Assembly: GCA_019704295.1 (NCBI GenBank)
Contig: AP024596.1
Coordinates: 682,001-746,000 of the forward strand
Reading direction: 5' to 3'
DNA length: 64,000 bases
Source of the DNA: Sulfolobales archaeon HS-7
GTDB taxonomy: Archaea > Thermoproteota > Thermoprotei_A > Sulfolobales > Sulfolobaceae
Shown one piece after another: positions 19,603 through 29,296 of this stretch. The notes under the pieces were generated by a model. The model was not told the DNA's origin. It saw only the letters and a list, made by a program, of their open reading frames with translations, and made no database searches. Positions within the stretch are counted from its first letter, which is position 1, and each line of letters opens with the position of its first letter. The position numbers and the translations under genes are program-made.

Positions 19603-20844
19603 GTGAAACATAAAATTCTATTCGTTATAGCAGACGGATTAGGAGATAGACGAGTACGCAAACTTTCAGATAAGACGCCACTTCAGGCCGCAACTAAGGA
19701 TAACATAAGAGAACTTTATAGAAGTTCAATGATTGGTCTAATGGACCCAATATCTCCAGGCATAGTCCCTGGAAGTGATACGTCACATCTATCAATTTTT
19801 GGAGTGGATCCTAAAATATATTATAGAGGGAGGGGAGCTTTTGAAGCAATAGGAGCTGGAGCTGAATTAAAGCACGGTGATGTGGCGTTTAGAGGAAATT
19901 TTTCCACCGTAAATCAAGATTTCGTGATAGTTGATAGGAGAGCTGGTAGGAACATTAAAGAGGCAGAACTTTTAGTTAAAGAATTAAATGAAAAAATAGA
20001 ACCTATAGATGGAATTAACGTTAAGTTTTTCCATGGAACTGAACATAGGGTTGCAGTAATTCTTTCAGGTCAAGGCATTTCCGACAAGGTTTCAGATACG
20101 GATCCCGAAGAAGCAGGACAACGGGTACTCGCTTCAAAACCCCTTGATGGAAGCAAAGAAGCTGAAAAAACTAGCAAAATAGTAAACGAACTAACTAAGA
20201 GAGTTTACGATATATTATCAACCTCCAAATATAACATCGAAAGGGAAGCTCGGGGAGAACTTCCTGCTAATGCAATCCTTTTACGGGGCGCCGCGACATA
20301 TCAAGAACTACCTAAATTTGAATCGATTACTGGACTCAAAACTATTGCAGTAGCTGCCACCGCCCTGATTAAAGGTGTGGCGAAGAGTTTAGGTATGGAC
20401 GTTTATACCCCCCCAGGTGCAACAGGAGGTGTCGATAGTGATCTTTTGGCGAAAGCAGATGCTGCAGTGAAGTTCATAAAACAAGACTACGATATGGTTT
20501 TCCTTCATGTTAAGGGAACAGATGCAGCATCTCATGATGGAAACCCAGAAAATAAGGTATTAGTAATAGAGAAAATAGATAAAATGATAGGAAGGATACT
20601 AGACTCAATAGGTTCTGAAATGATAATTGGGATCACAGGCGATCATTGTACACCGGTGGAACTAAAGGAACATTCTGGCGATCCAGTACCTTTCCTATTG
20701 CATGTGCCTGAAAGTATAATAACTGATGAGATTTCTGATTTCAATGAGATAACCGCTCGTAAAGGCAGCGTAAGAATAAGAGGATTAGACGTAGCCAATA
20801 TACTCCTTAACTACTCGAATCGCGCTAAAAAATACGGTGCCTAG
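19603..20844 (+). CDS. apgM: Cofactor-independent phosphoglycerate mutase, archaeal ApgM
   Basis: The 413-residue alkaline-phosphatase-superfamily protein has the first metal site VIADGLGDR, the phosphorylated Ser in [12 protein letters not shown], and the second-site residues in [13 protein letters not shown] and [11 protein letters not shown]. It interconverts 3- and 2-phosphoglycerate in glycolysis and gluconeogenesis. It starts with GTG behind a good ribosome binding site. The stop overlaps the convergent speE stop region by 4 nt. Confidence 0.94.
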   Translation: MKHKILFVIADGLGDRRVRKLSDKTPLQAATKDNIRELYRSSMIGLMDPISPGIVPGSDTSHLSIFGVDPKIYYRGRGAFEAIGAGAELKHGDVAFRGNFSTVNQDFVIVDRRAGRNIKEAELLVKELNEKIEPIDGINVKFFHGTEHRVAVILSGQGISDKVSDTDPEEAGQRVLASKPLDGSKEAEKTSKIVNELTKRVYDILSTSKYNIEREARGELPANAILLRGAATYQELPKFESITGLKTIAVAATALIKGVAKSLGMDVYTPPGATGGVDSDLLAKADAAVKFIKQDYDMVFLHVKGTDAASHDGNPENKVLVIEKIDKMIGRILDSIGSEMIIGITGDHCTPVELKEHSGDPVPFLLHVPESIITDEISDFNEITARKGSVRIRGLDVANILLNYSNRAKKYGA

Positions 20845-21749
20845 GCCGGTACATAGATGGGGTTGTCGTCTGTGGATATTCTGTTCTCATTTTCAAGGTA
20901 CTTTCGTATATATTTGGGAATACTAAACATAGAATAATGTGTAGTACCGTCATAGTACTGAAGTCCGTTAATTCCCTTCTCTTCAAGTAGTCTATCTACG
21001 CGTTCTTGTGACATAGGAGATATGCTATTAGGAGAATAGAAGGCAAAGCCCCACAGACCGTCAAATGCTGGCACGAAGCTCACTCCCACCTCACTTTTTC
21101 CAAATACATGCCTTATAGTGTTACTAATTACAGAGAACGAGTCTATCGAGAATGAGGGAGAAGTTGCCTGAGTAGAGATACCCCCATTGTGAGAAAGCGA
21201 GTCCTTGACCAACTCATAAAAAGTAGATGTATAAAGCTTATATGATGGCGAGTCCTTCATGGGATCCGTTAAATCAAGAATTATTACGTCGAATTCATCC
21301 TTATTTTTTCTAAGATATTCTATACCATCCTCTATGACCAGCTTAGTTCTCTTATCCTCGAACGCCCCTTTATGCCATTGCGCCATATATTTCTTAGCGA
21401 ACTCTATTACAACGTCATCAATATCAACCATAACTACTTCTTTAAAGGAATTATATCTTAATACTTCCCTTAAAGTGGCTCCTTCTCCCCCTCCGATAAT
21501 GAGAGCTCTCTCTGGATCCCTAAGCGAGAGCATTAACGGGTGAACTAAGCTTTCATGGTAAATGAATTCATCGCTTACAGTTGATTGTATCTTCCCGTCA
21601 ATTATAAGTGATTTTCCGAAACGAGTTAGCTCAACCAGCTTTACCTCTTGGTATTTGCTTTTTTGTTCCTGATAAACCCTCTCTATTTCATGAGCGTGAA
21701 ATTCACTAGGCGTTTGCCATTCAATAAACCAGTGCCACCTATATATCAT
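20841..21749 (-). CDS. speE: Polyamine aminopropyltransferase (spermidine synthase)
   Basis: The 302-residue protein has the SpeE pattern: the N-terminal beta domain ([10 protein letters not shown]...), the SAM-like motif [14 protein letters not shown], the acidic [14 protein letters not shown] that binds the ribose, and [14 protein letters not shown] with the catalytic region. It transfers aminopropyl groups from decarboxylated SAM to putrescine or longer amines; thermophiles use such polyamines to stabilise nucleic acids. It shares one base with rpl37e, the upstream gene of the LSm-L37e-SpeE operon. Confidence 0.93.
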   Translation of the reverse strand: MIYRWHWFIEWQTPSEFHAHEIERVYQEQKSKYQEVKLVELTRFGKSLIIDGKIQSTVSDEFIYHESLVHPLMLSLRDPERALIIGGGEGATLREVLRYNSFKEVVMVDIDDVVIEFAKKYMAQWHKGAFEDKRTKLVIEDGIEYLRKNKDEFDVIILDLTDPMKDSPSYKLYTSTFYELVKDSLSHNGGISTQATSPSFSIDSFSVISNTIRHVFGKSEVGVSFVPAFDGLWGFAFYSPNSISPMSQERVDRLLEEKGINGLQYYDGTTHYSMFSIPKYIRKYLENENRISTDDNPIYVPA

Positions 21750-21931
21750 TAGCGTACCCTTTTACCATTTACCTTCTTATTAGCCCATCGATATCTCCTT
21801 ATTCTTCTAGACCTTCCGTATCCGCATGCTGCGCAATACCTCCCTGAAATATTAAAAGAGTTCCTTCCGCACCTTCTACACCTCATATGAGTTTTCTTAT
21901 TCATCTTACCAAATGACGGTGTACCTTTCAT
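21749..21931 (-). CDS. rpl37e: 50S ribosomal protein L37e
   Basis: 60 residues, very basic, with a four-Cys zinc site ([12 protein letters not shown]...YCAACGYG). It is a typical L37e. It lies between the Sm-like protein gene and speE, with an 11-nt gap to the former; the same Sm-L37e pairing is common in archaea. Confidence 0.95.
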   Translation of the reverse strand: MKGTPSFGKMNKKTHMRCRRCGRNSFNISGRYCAACGYGRSRRIRRYRWANKKVNGKRVR

Positions 21932-21942
21932 TTATACCCCTC

Positions 21943-22164
21943 TTACATCGGCGATATAAATATTACGTTATCTCCCCTTATCACGATAGTTCCGATTTTC
22001 TTACCGTTTCCATCGCTCTCTATCTCTTCTGAATCCTCTAGTACTAAATTCAGATGCTGATCAAAGCTCTTTAATTTCCCTCTAACCTCTTTATTCCCTT
22101 TAAGTCTCACTAAAATCTCGTTTCCTACAGCCTCTCCCAACAACTTATGTGTAGTCTCAGCCAA
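21943..22164 (-). CDS. Sm-like archaeal protein (LSm/SmAP)
   Basis: 73 residues with Sm1 ([28 protein letters not shown]) and Sm2 ([16 protein letters not shown]) motifs, including the IRG triplet that binds RNA. It forms a heptameric RNA-binding ring in the cytoplasm. It is the first gene of the operon with L37e and SpeE and lies just downstream of the tRNA-Tyr gene on the same strand. Confidence 0.95.
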   Translation of the reverse strand: MAETTHKLLGEAVGNEILVRLKGNKEVRGKLKSFDQHLNLVLEDSEEIESDGNGKKIGTIVIRGDNVIFISPM

Positions 22165-22208
22165 AACGATCCCTATATTAACATTCCCCTTACTTATATA
22201 AGTATGTC

Positions 22209-22333
22209 GGATAGGATCCCGTCGCGGGGATCTTCGGGTGGAGTAGTCAACCTTTCGAACCCCGGACCACCCGGTTACCGCCCTCCATCTACAGCCGGGC
22301 GCTCTACCGCTGAGCTACGACGGGATCCTATCC
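22209..22333. repeat. 16-bp inverted repeat joining tRNA-Tyr leader and trailer
   Basis: The bases ggataggatcccgtcg at 22209-22224 and their exact complement at 22318-22333 include the 7-bp acceptor stem plus 9 bp of flanking DNA, so precursor leader and trailer would pair, with A73 paired to position -1. Confidence 0.8.
22217..22324 (-). tRNA. tRNA-Tyr (GUA) with two introns
   Basis: The acceptor stem is CCCGTCG/CGACGGG with C1-G72, as in archaeal tRNA-Tyr. The D arm is GCTCAGCGGTAGAGC. The anticodon stem CCCGG/CCGGG encloses 20 nt, so the loop CTGTAGA (anticodon GTA) is interrupted by about 13 nt at 37/38 (plus 22276-22288). The T stem CGGGG/CCCCG encloses 30 nt instead of 7, implying a second intron of about 23 nt near 59/60 (22231-22253). 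CCA is not encoded. The flanks extend the acceptor helix by 9 more base pairs. Confidence 0.9.
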
Positions 22334-22427
22334 AATACTTGAATCTAGCCACTATTAAAATTTTTTCAGTTATGAGGTCATTCGAGAAAAGACTCATAAA
22401 AATTCAGAATTAAGAGGATCGAAGTCG

Positions 22428-22695
22428 TTGCCAACAGTTTCAGATAAACAGCGAAGTTTATATATTTTATACTAAAAATATATTTTATAAATTTTGTCAC
22501 TAGATGTGGACGACCTTTCCCGAAAGGTGACAGGGCGCAAGATACGCGGGTTTCCCCACATCCATAAGCGGGAGTGAGATATCCGCTGAAGGGATGAAGA
22601 AGGATGAAATCGACAATACCTCTTGACTTTGGTGAAGTCCAAGGGCTTAGGCTTGATATAGAATATGAAATCCTATGAAGCCAAAACCCCGGTGA
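22428..22695 (+). repeat. R4 structured element, copy 1
   Basis: A block of about 260 nt related, in inverse orientation, to 53390-53662. It starts with cagtttcagataaa, has TATA-like tttataaatttt at 22484-22495, then a perfect hairpin acctttcccgaaaggt, an outer pairing gatgtgg/ccacatc (22503-22509 with 22556-22562) and a hairpin agcgg/ccgct near 22568-22588. It ends with gaaatcctatgaagcc. It has no coding frame. It could be a small RNA gene or a non-autonomous mobile element of the IS200/IS605 hairpin type. Confidence 0.5.
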
Positions 22696-23560
22696 TGATG
22701 AGGTGATTTCTTATATTTGAACATGATACAGATAAGATATTAATCGTAGCTACATATGAAGTAAGAGTAAGCATACTAGTGAGAGAAATAGTACTTAAGA
22801 GAGTTAGGAAATTCTAGTTATGGTATCTTAACACCTAATCTATTTATTAGATTAATTGCGAGGGGAAAAGAGTCGAGCAGACGAAAATGGATGGTGTCAT
22901 GTGTGTAATAGCAAAAAGGAAAATGTCAGTGTCGTTTACTTATTATTCCCCGGGAGAGGTTAAGAACTGCAACGAATTAAACGTAAAGGACAAAAAAAGT
23001 AAGAGAAAATAGGTAGACTTCTAGACCAATAGTCCGCATAAGTTTACGATAGTACGTGTTACTCAGACAGGACAACTGACCTCTTCTAAGGCGTGAGGAA
23101 TCTTTATGGTAACATCTGAAGTCCACTAGAGATATCTTGCAGGAAACATCAAGTCCTTCCCGATAAGAGTTCCACTAAGTGGATCTCCCACTTCTAAGCC
23201 TCATTAACTACATTAAGTTACTTACACGTCCCATAACAAGGGAAAAGTTAAAACACTTCCCAAATTCGTCAAGAAAACTTGCGAGTAATGTAGAAACCGT
23301 TAGATATCGATTTACAGTTATTACCTATGCGTATACGGTTTCACTAGAGTGTGATTTTGAATCGGCTATCACAAGGATAATAGATCGGTTATATTTGATC
23401 GAACTCTCGCTATCGCATAAGTGTTGCCATAAGAATCAGGAAATCGTAAGGTTAGAACACCCAGTTAGTGATTCCAGGATTGTTCAATAATTCCGTAAAG
23501 TTCCGATTCGTTGGGAGTACGTAAAATATTAGCAACAATCTTCTATAATATCATGTAAAA
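22696..23560. other. Decayed or unassigned region before the C/D sRNA
   Basis: Only short, unconvincing frames occur: for example about 41 residues starting at 22888, and a 103-residue frame at 23179-23490 without a recognisable domain. The sequence resembles degraded mobile DNA, but I can match it to no family. Confidence 0.35.
23541..23550 (+). promoter_or_regulatory. TATA box of the C/D box sRNA gene
   Basis: The sequence ttctataata is centred about 25 nt upstream of the predicted RNA 5' end at about 23570, the normal archaeal TATA-to-start distance. Confidence 0.6.
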
Positions 23561-23568
23561 GAAGAAGT

Positions 23569-23630
23569 AGCGGTATGACGAAGCTCGAAAGGTCTGAAAA
23601 TGATGAACCCGCGCAGGTCTGACCGATAAG
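23569..23630 (+). ncRNA. C/D box sRNA (2'-O-methylation guide)
   Basis: Box order and spacing are regular: C box ATGACGA (23575-23581), 12-nt guide, D' box CTGA (23594-23597), 2-nt spacer, C' box ATGATGA (23600-23606), 12-nt guide, D box CTGA (23619-23622). Flanking cgg/ccg closes the terminal stem. With the D+5 rule, the D guide directs methylation of G in ACCUGCGCGGGU and the D' guide of the first U after ACCU in ACCUUUCGAGCU. A TATA box lies upstream and a T-rich run (ggtttttccttctttt) downstream. The target RNA is not identified here. Confidence 0.8.
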
Positions 23631-23710
23631 GGTTTTTCCTTCTTTTATCAAACCTCTATTTCATGAAATGTGACTAGTTTTTAATTATAAAATCTCATAA
23701 ATGATGGGCA

Positions 23711-24178
23711 ATGATTAATGGCTATTTCGATGGACTCTGCGAACCTCAAAATCCAGGTGGTATATCTACCTTCGGTTACATCTACGTGTTTGATACAAAG
23801 GTTATAAGAGGGTATGGACTTGCAGCCCCTCCATGGAGCTCTCTTAGTACTAACAACGTTGCAGAGTATATGGGGCTTATATGCTTATTAAAAAGCATGT
23901 TATCAAGAAATGTTCGTAATGCTCAGATTTTTGGCGACAGTCAGCTCGTAATAAAACAGATTAACGGTAAGTATAAGATAAAAGCTGAGAGGATATTACC
24001 ATTATTTAATGAAGCGGTCTCCCTCAAAAAGAACTTTGACAATATCTCATTTATATGGGTCCCAAGGGAAATGAACAGCGACGCAGACTTTCTAACTAGA
24101 ATGGCATACCGTTTAGCAAAAGAGAACAAACTAACTGTGGTAGGATGTTATAAAGAGGAGATTAGCTCCTTACCATGA
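23711..24178 (+). CDS. rnhA: Ribonuclease HI
   Basis: The 155-residue RNase H fold has acidic residues Asp7 (YFDG), Glu52 (AEYMG), Asp76 (GDSQL) and an Asp in NSDAD (124/126). It lacks the basic protrusion, like the characterised S. tokodaii type 1 enzyme. It cleaves RNA in RNA-DNA hybrids. It is preceded by the C/D sRNA gene and overlaps the convergent rps15 end by 17 nt. Confidence 0.93.
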   Translation: MINGYFDGLCEPQNPGGISTFGYIYVFDTKVIRGYGLAAPPWSSLSTNNVAEYMGLICLLKSMLSRNVRNAQIFGDSQLVIKQINGKYKIKAERILPLFNEAVSLKKNFDNISFIWVPREMNSDADFLTRMAYRLAKENKLTVVGCYKEEISSLP

Positions 24179-24614
24179 GTTTTGCTTGTTCAGGATCATA
24201 TTTCCAATTATTCGGTAGTTTTTTAGTAGACTTATAATACCTCTCCAATCTTCTTATTTTCGACTCTATTTCCTCTAAGCCTTTCTTGGCCTTAGAGTCT
24301 CTTGGGTGCTCTCCTATATGTCTCCTAGCGTTAACTGCCCTCCTTATGAGGTTCATAAGATCCTCGGGTACTTGCAGTTTAATTCCAGTATTCTCAAGTA
24401 CTCTAGTGAGTTTTTTCCCTGTTACCTGTTTGATCAGAGGTACCCCGTATTGATCTCTTAATAAAACTCCTATCGTAGAAGGTTCATATCCTTTTTTGTA
24501 TAACTCGACTACTAACGTGCCTATTTCTTCAGCACTTAGTCTAACCCATTTCGGTGAACCTGCTCTTACAGGTCTTACTGAGTGTGATTTGCCTCTAGCT
24601 CTTTTTTTATTCAT
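24162..24614 (-). CDS. rps15: 30S ribosomal protein S15
   Basis: 150 residues with the archaeal/eukaryotic S15 (S13e) architecture: an N-terminal extension ([43 protein letters not shown]) and the S15 core ([36 protein letters not shown]). Its 3' end overlaps rnhA, a convergent arrangement. Confidence 0.95.
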   Translation of the reverse strand: MNKKRARGKSHSVRPVRAGSPKWVRLSAEEIGTLVVELYKKGYEPSTIGVLLRDQYGVPLIKQVTGKKLTRVLENTGIKLQVPEDLMNLIRRAVNARRHIGEHPRDSKAKKGLEEIESKIRRLERYYKSTKKLPNNWKYDPEQAKLMVRS

Positions 24615-24737
24615 CTATGACACTTACTATACCTACAGAGAATCGCTAAATAAAATTTTAGTTCTCCTATTGCTGTAATTGCCACAGAATTCGACCTATC
24701 ATGTTCAAGTTACGTGCTTGAATGTTTATCTTGGCGA

Positions 24738-24775
24738 AGCTAAGGGAGCGGAAGACCCGTAAGGATGGATAGCTT
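24738..24775 (-). repeat. R1 repeat, short end fragment
   Basis: The sequence gcggaagacccgtaaggatggatagc matches the terminal part of R1 copy 25985-26282 with a few changes. It lies about 130 nt upstream of the full R1 copy at 24904. Confidence 0.55.
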
Positions 24776-24903
24776 CCCCATTTTAATTTGTAGATACTTC
24801 ATTATTTATAGTTGCTAACGGAGAATGCTTAACCAATGCCCCCCTAAGTAAGGGTTTATCTGTTATACTCTTGCCCCACCAAGTGGTCATGTGCAGGATA
24901 TTA

Positions 24904-25201
24904 TGAACTCGCTCCTTCTTGGCAGAAGTGGCCTTCTGCTTCTCTGCTCCACCTTGCAGGCGATAGAGGGCGGAGCTCCACAACCCCTGAGGATCGGCCC
25001 CGAACTTAACGTTGGTGTCCGGCATCGGACTGTAATTAGAGCAGAGACGTACTACATCGACCCTCGCTTAGGCGTCCTAGTAACGCTTACTCTGTTGATG
25101 ATTGTTATTGATATCTGGCTGCAAACCGACTTAAACTAGTACAAGGGGGCTATCCACTCTTGCGGGTCTTCCGCCTTCTTTGAACCCCCATTGAAGATAA
25201 A
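24904..25201 (+). repeat. R1 repeat, left arm of a perfect 298-bp inverted repeat around ndk
   Basis: This 298-nt unit recurs as an exact reverse complement at 25985-26282. The open frame across it is identical in both arms but is broken in other, degenerate R1 copies (17.7, 33.2, 38.9, 57.5, 62.8 kb), so it is not a protein gene. It ends with gggtcttccgccttctttg and ccattgaagataaa, 6 nt before the stop of ndk. No terminal inverted repeats or target duplications are evident. Confidence 0.85.
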
Positions 25202-25207
25202 GGGTTT

Positions 25208-25870
25208 CTATCTTCCTAATTTTGCATTTTCCAATATTACTTCAACTAGATTGGTTACGTACGATTCAGGTAGATCCGTTTCCTGCATTAACATTGTCTT
25301 AAAGCTATTTTCCGCATCCTTTATCTCTATTTCATTTTTTACAAGTCTAACAGAAAGTTCTCTATACTTTTTCGTGTCTAAATGTGGAAAATTTATATAC
25401 TTATTAATATAATCGTCAACATTTATTTTTCCCTCCTCTTTCGATAAGAAATGCTTCGTCCAAGTTCTCACTTCCCTTTCTGCAGCTTCACGGGAATCTG
25501 AAAGATGAGCAACGTTAATTCCTCCGAATATACCAAATTTACCTCTAATAGATGTTGGTGACGCCCTCTCACACATGGTATTACCGAGTTTATCTCTTAA
25601 TTTAGCAACAACATCATCTCCCTTAATAACTGCAACGAGTACTGGACTAGCAGTAACGTAATTAATAAGCCAGTTGAAAAAGAATTTTCCCTTATGCATA
25701 CTATAGTGATATTCGATATAGAATTCTCTTGGCACGTTAAGGATATGAGGATGTAATAACTCATAATTATCACTTAAAATTTCTTTTAAAACATTTGCCC
25801 CAACTCCTCTTCTTATTACACTATCCGGTTTCAGAAAGAACAGTGCCTCTTCTTCTATCTTTCCTGACAT
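25208..25870 (-). CDS. ndk: Nucleoside diphosphate kinase with C-terminal extension
   Basis: The N-terminal about 140 residues are an NDK domain: FFLKPDSVIRRG, HYSMHKGKFFFNWLINYVTASPV, and the phosphorylated His122 in GINVAHLSDSREAAERE. It transfers the gamma phosphate between nucleoside triphosphates and diphosphates. About 78 further residues (142-220), charged and helical, follow the usual end of the family and are unexplained. Archaeal ndk commonly sits with L24e and S28e; here R1 repeats separate it from rpl24e on one side and rps15 on the other. Confidence 0.88.
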   Translation of the reverse strand: MSGKIEEEALFFLKPDSVIRRGVGANVLKEILSDNYELLHPHILNVPREFYIEYHYSMHKGKFFFNWLINYVTASPVLVAVIKGDDVVAKLRDKLGNTMCERASPTSIRGKFGIFGGINVAHLSDSREAAEREVRTWTKHFLSKEEGKINVDDYINKYINFPHLDTKKYRELSVRLVKNEIEIKDAENSFKTMLMQETDLPESYVTNLVEVILENAKLGR

Positions 25871-25984
25871 GAATTCACCTTATTTTTCACTCACGTGATC
25901 CCGTTAATTAATAAAAAAATTCTTCTATCCGCTCTTTACACTTAATTAAGTATTTGGGACTAGTGCTTCTTAAATTTTCACGAA

Positions 25985-26282
25985 TTTATCTTCAATGGGG
26001 GTTCAAAGAAGGCGGAAGACCCGCAAGAGTGGATAGCCCCCTTGTACTAGTTTAAGTCGGTTTGCAGCCAGATATCAATAACAATCATCAACAGAGTAAG
26101 CGTTACTAGGACGCCTAAGCGAGGGTCGATGTAGTACGTCTCTGCTCTAATTACAGTCCGATGCCGGACACCAACGTTAAGTTCGGGGCCGATCCTCAGG
26201 GGTTGTGGAGCTCCGCCCTCTATCGCCTGCAAGGTGGAGCAGAGAAGCAGAAGGCCACTTCTGCCAAGAAGGAGCGAGTTCA
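25985..26282 (-). repeat. R1 repeat, right arm of the perfect inverted repeat around ndk
   Basis: Exact reverse complement of 24904-25201 as far as I can compare by eye, including the noncoding end. Perfect identity next to clearly decayed relatives implies very recent duplication or gene conversion. The 222-nt remainder to rpl24e (26283-26503) holds nothing recognisable. Confidence 0.85.
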
Positions 26283-26503
26283 CCGCGTAAACAATGAGAT
26301 GTAAAAAAGCAAATGCATATTATATTATTAGAGCTACATCTAAAATTAACGTGCTAATCTTTAACCGCTTTTTAACGATCATTATAATTCTTTAAGAAGA
26401 CAGAATTATGATAAATTTAAATGAGAATTTTCATCCCATCTCTAATTATTAACAGAATTAATTAGAGCTTTTTATGCTTTTAATCCTTTCTCTACGACGA
26501 GGA

Positions 26504-26689
26504 TTATGCTCCTTTAATATACTTCAACGTCCATTTAAGCCTTTTAGGATCTTTGTTGTAAATTAGGCTATATTTTCTACACTTAGAAGAACAGAACCAA
26601 AGGATTGAACCGTCATTTTTTACATACATTATCCCAGTTCCTGGAGTTATCTTACTCCCACAATAACTACAAGTTCTTTCTAAAGGCAT
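26504..26689 (-). CDS. rpl24e: 50S ribosomal protein L24e
   Basis: 61 residues with the L24e zinc finger: [17 protein letters not shown], then FCSSKCRKY and the basic [10 protein letters not shown]. It is divergent from rps28e with about 60 nt between, containing TATA-like tatttaaaag for rps28e. Confidence 0.95.
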   Translation of the reverse strand: MPLERTCSYCGSKITPGTGIMYVKNDGSILWFCSSKCRKYSLIYNKDPKRLKWTLKYIKGA

Positions 26690-26752
26690 ATCTTATCCCA
26701 GACTAATGAGGGAAGAGTAGTATTTAAAAGTAAGGCAGTTCATATTTACATC

Positions 26753-26995
26753 GTGAATAGTATGAGTCAGAAGAGCTCGATTACAGAAGAGTTTGGATAC
26801 CCAGCTGAGGTAATTCAGGTTTTGGATAAAACCGGTGTAACGGGTGAAGTAACACAAGTAAGAGTCAGAGTGCTGGAAGGTAGAGATAAAGGAAGGATAT
26901 TAACTAGAAACGTAAAGGGAGCTGTTAGATTAGGAGATATCCTTATACTGAGGGAGACAGAAAGGGAGGCAAGGAAACTGTCGACGAAAAGGTAA
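26753..26995 (+). CDS. rps28e: 30S ribosomal protein S28e
   Basis: 80 residues with the S28e OB-fold sequence [48 protein letters not shown]. The GTG at 26753 is about 27 nt from the TATA element at 26721-26730 and would be leaderless; an ATG three codons later is an alternative. It runs on into upp after 14 nt. Confidence 0.94.
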   Translation: MNSMSQKSSITEEFGYPAEVIQVLDKTGVTGEVTQVRVRVLEGRDKGRILTRNVKGAVRLGDILILRETEREARKLSTKR

Positions 26996-27003
26996 TCTTG
27001 TGA

Positions 27004-28021
<1,018 letters not shown>

Positions 28022-28055
28022 CTTATGAAAGGTGAGACTGTTAAAATGGGTACAT

Positions 28056-28577
28056 TTAGCACGATTGCGGGATAGTGTATTGTAATATATCCCTTACAAT
28101 CCATTTCGTAAGCTGATTAATCTCTAGTAATACTGTCCCTACGAAGGGTTGGCCATACAGCACAAGGGAGTTCTCACTCCCGAATATTACAAGGGGAATT
28201 ACGAGCATGTCCTCCTCGCCATCAACATAGATTGGGCCTTTGTAACCGCTTGTTAATAACTCCCTTAATTTCTCTAATGCCGAGATCCTTAGGACTCCTG
28301 GTTCATTCCTTATTTCAACCCCCCTTATATTCTCCACCACAGGTATGTTACGTCTCGTCTTCCTATCAGCAATAGATAGAGTAGGAGAAAACCCTTTCCT
28401 CATTAGAATTGATAAAACGTAATCCCCTACTACATATACTTTATCGAAGTTTTTGGCATGTTGTATTATCTTATCTGGACTTTTAATCACTCTTCCGTAA
28501 GGCCTTGATAACCTTAGCCTAATTTTTTCATCGAATGTTAAACAAATGTCTACTTCACGGTTATCGCATATCTCCAA
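28056..28577 (-). CDS. GTP-dependent dephospho-CoA kinase (DUF359)
   Basis: 173 residues of the DUF359 family: the start LRLSRPYGRVIKSP, the acidic VYVVGDYVLSILM, SIADRKTRRN and PIYVDGEEDMLVIPLVIFG. The Thermococcus member phosphorylates dephospho-CoA with GTP, completing CoA synthesis. It overlaps spt4 by 28 nt and is the last gene of the aIF2-gamma/PIN/Rpo7/Spt4 operon, a layout conserved in archaea. Confidence 0.88.
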   Translation of the reverse strand: MEICDNREVDICLTFDEKIRLRLSRPYGRVIKSPDKIIQHAKNFDKVYVVGDYVLSILMRKGFSPTLSIADRKTRRNIPVVENIRGVEIRNEPGVLRISALEKLRELLTSGYKGPIYVDGEEDMLVIPLVIFGSENSLVLYGQPFVGTVLLEINQLTKWIVRDILQYTIPQSC

Positions 28578-28747
28578 GGTCTCTCAACGCCTGCTACCTT
28601 TCCAGCCTCAGAGTCTATTGACATTACTATTAACATGCCGCTCCACTCGTCTGAGAAAGAGGATGAACCGCATATTGGACAGTTCCCCTGTTCCCTTGGA
28701 ACTAATGCCCTGCAATTTCTGCATGCCTTAAAGAAACTAGCTTTTAT
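28550..28747 (-). CDS. spt4: Transcription elongation factor Spt4 (RpoE2), apparent AUA start
   Basis: 65 residues (IKASFFKACRNCRALVPREQ...) with the Spt4 zinc ribbon CRNC...CPICG and the SDEWSGMLIVMSID core. With Spt5 it forms the archaeal processivity factor. No ATG, GTG or TTG exists between the upstream in-frame TGA and the conserved domain. An ATA at 28745-28747 sits 6 nt after a strong Shine-Dalgarno GGAGGTGA, so AUA is the probable start. It overlaps rpo7 by 11 nt and the kinase gene by 28 nt. Confidence 0.85.
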   Translation of the reverse strand: MKASFFKACRNCRALVPREQGNCPICGSSSFSDEWSGMLIVMSIDSEAGKVAGVERPWRYAITVK

Positions 28748-29291
28748 TTTGACTCACCTCCTCTTTTAACCACTCCAGCTTCCCGAGGTATGGTTGACGC
28801 ATGGTTAGACCTATTCTCATCATTTTGCCAGATGTATAAGCTCCTATCGAATTTACTCTAGCTCTTACGAAGTCACCCTTCTGTATTACCTTCTTACTCT
28901 TCTCGCCAACTAGCATGCCTCGAATATTATCGTATCGCATTTGATCGTCCATAACCTGTGAAATGTGTACGAAACCGTCTATAGGTCCAATATTCACAAA
29001 AAGTCCAGTGTTAGTAACTTGAACAACTATTCCCTCTACTAATTCCTGTAATACAGGAGTATATACCAGCAAATTGAACTCTGCTTCGTGATATGTTGCC
29101 CCGTCTCCCATTAAAATCAATCCCTCCTCGTTTACGTTGACATCGTAAACCGATAGGATTAGTCCTATATCTTTTATTACTTTCTCCTGATATTCCTCTC
29201 TCAAAACATTCAAAGCTACTTCTTCAAGCGGTTTACCGAAAAACTCCGGGGGAATTCTTACGACTCCTTTAGCCTTTATTATTTTATACAC
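28737..29291 (-). CDS. rpo7: RNA polymerase subunit Rpo7 (RpoE')
   Basis: 184 residues: the N-terminal RNP-like tip domain (MYKIIKAKGVVRIPPEFFGKPLEEVALNVLREEYQEKVI) and the C-terminal S1/OB domain (VEGIVVQVTNTGLFVNIGPIDGFVHISQVMDD). With Rpo4, encoded at 36.5 kb, it forms the stalk of the polymerase. It sits between the PIN-domain gene and spt4. Confidence 0.95.
   Translation of the reverse strand: MYKIIKAKGVVRIPPEFFGKPLEEVALNVLREEYQEKVIKDIGLILSVYDVNVNEEGLILMGDGATYHEAEFNLLVYTPVLQELVEGIVVQVTNTGLFVNIGPIDGFVHISQVMDDQMRYDNIRGMLVGEKSKKVIQKGDFVRARVNSIGAYTSGKMMRIGLTMRQPYLGKLEWLKEEVSQNKS
28753..28760 (-). promoter_or_regulatory. Strong Shine-Dalgarno before spt4
   Basis: The minus-strand sequence ggaggtga, inside the 3' end of rpo7, is ideally spaced for initiation at the ATA codon of spt4 and is the main evidence for that start. 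Confidence 0.65.
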
Positions 29292-29296
29292 ATTCC

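Noticed and set aside
23179..23490. 103-residue forward frame
   Set aside because: No domain, no promoter or ribosome binding site, and it sits in a region that looks decayed.
24783..25025. Reverse-strand frame MPDTNVKFGADPQGL... across R1
   Set aside because: It lies in the same repeat, and the related copies do not preserve it. Considered as a 5S rRNA or transposase piece but neither fits.
24891..25139. Open frame of about 80 residues, identical in the inverted copy at 26047-26283
   Set aside because: Identity reflects the DNA duplication of R1; degenerate R1 copies break the frame, and no ribosome binding site or domain is visible.
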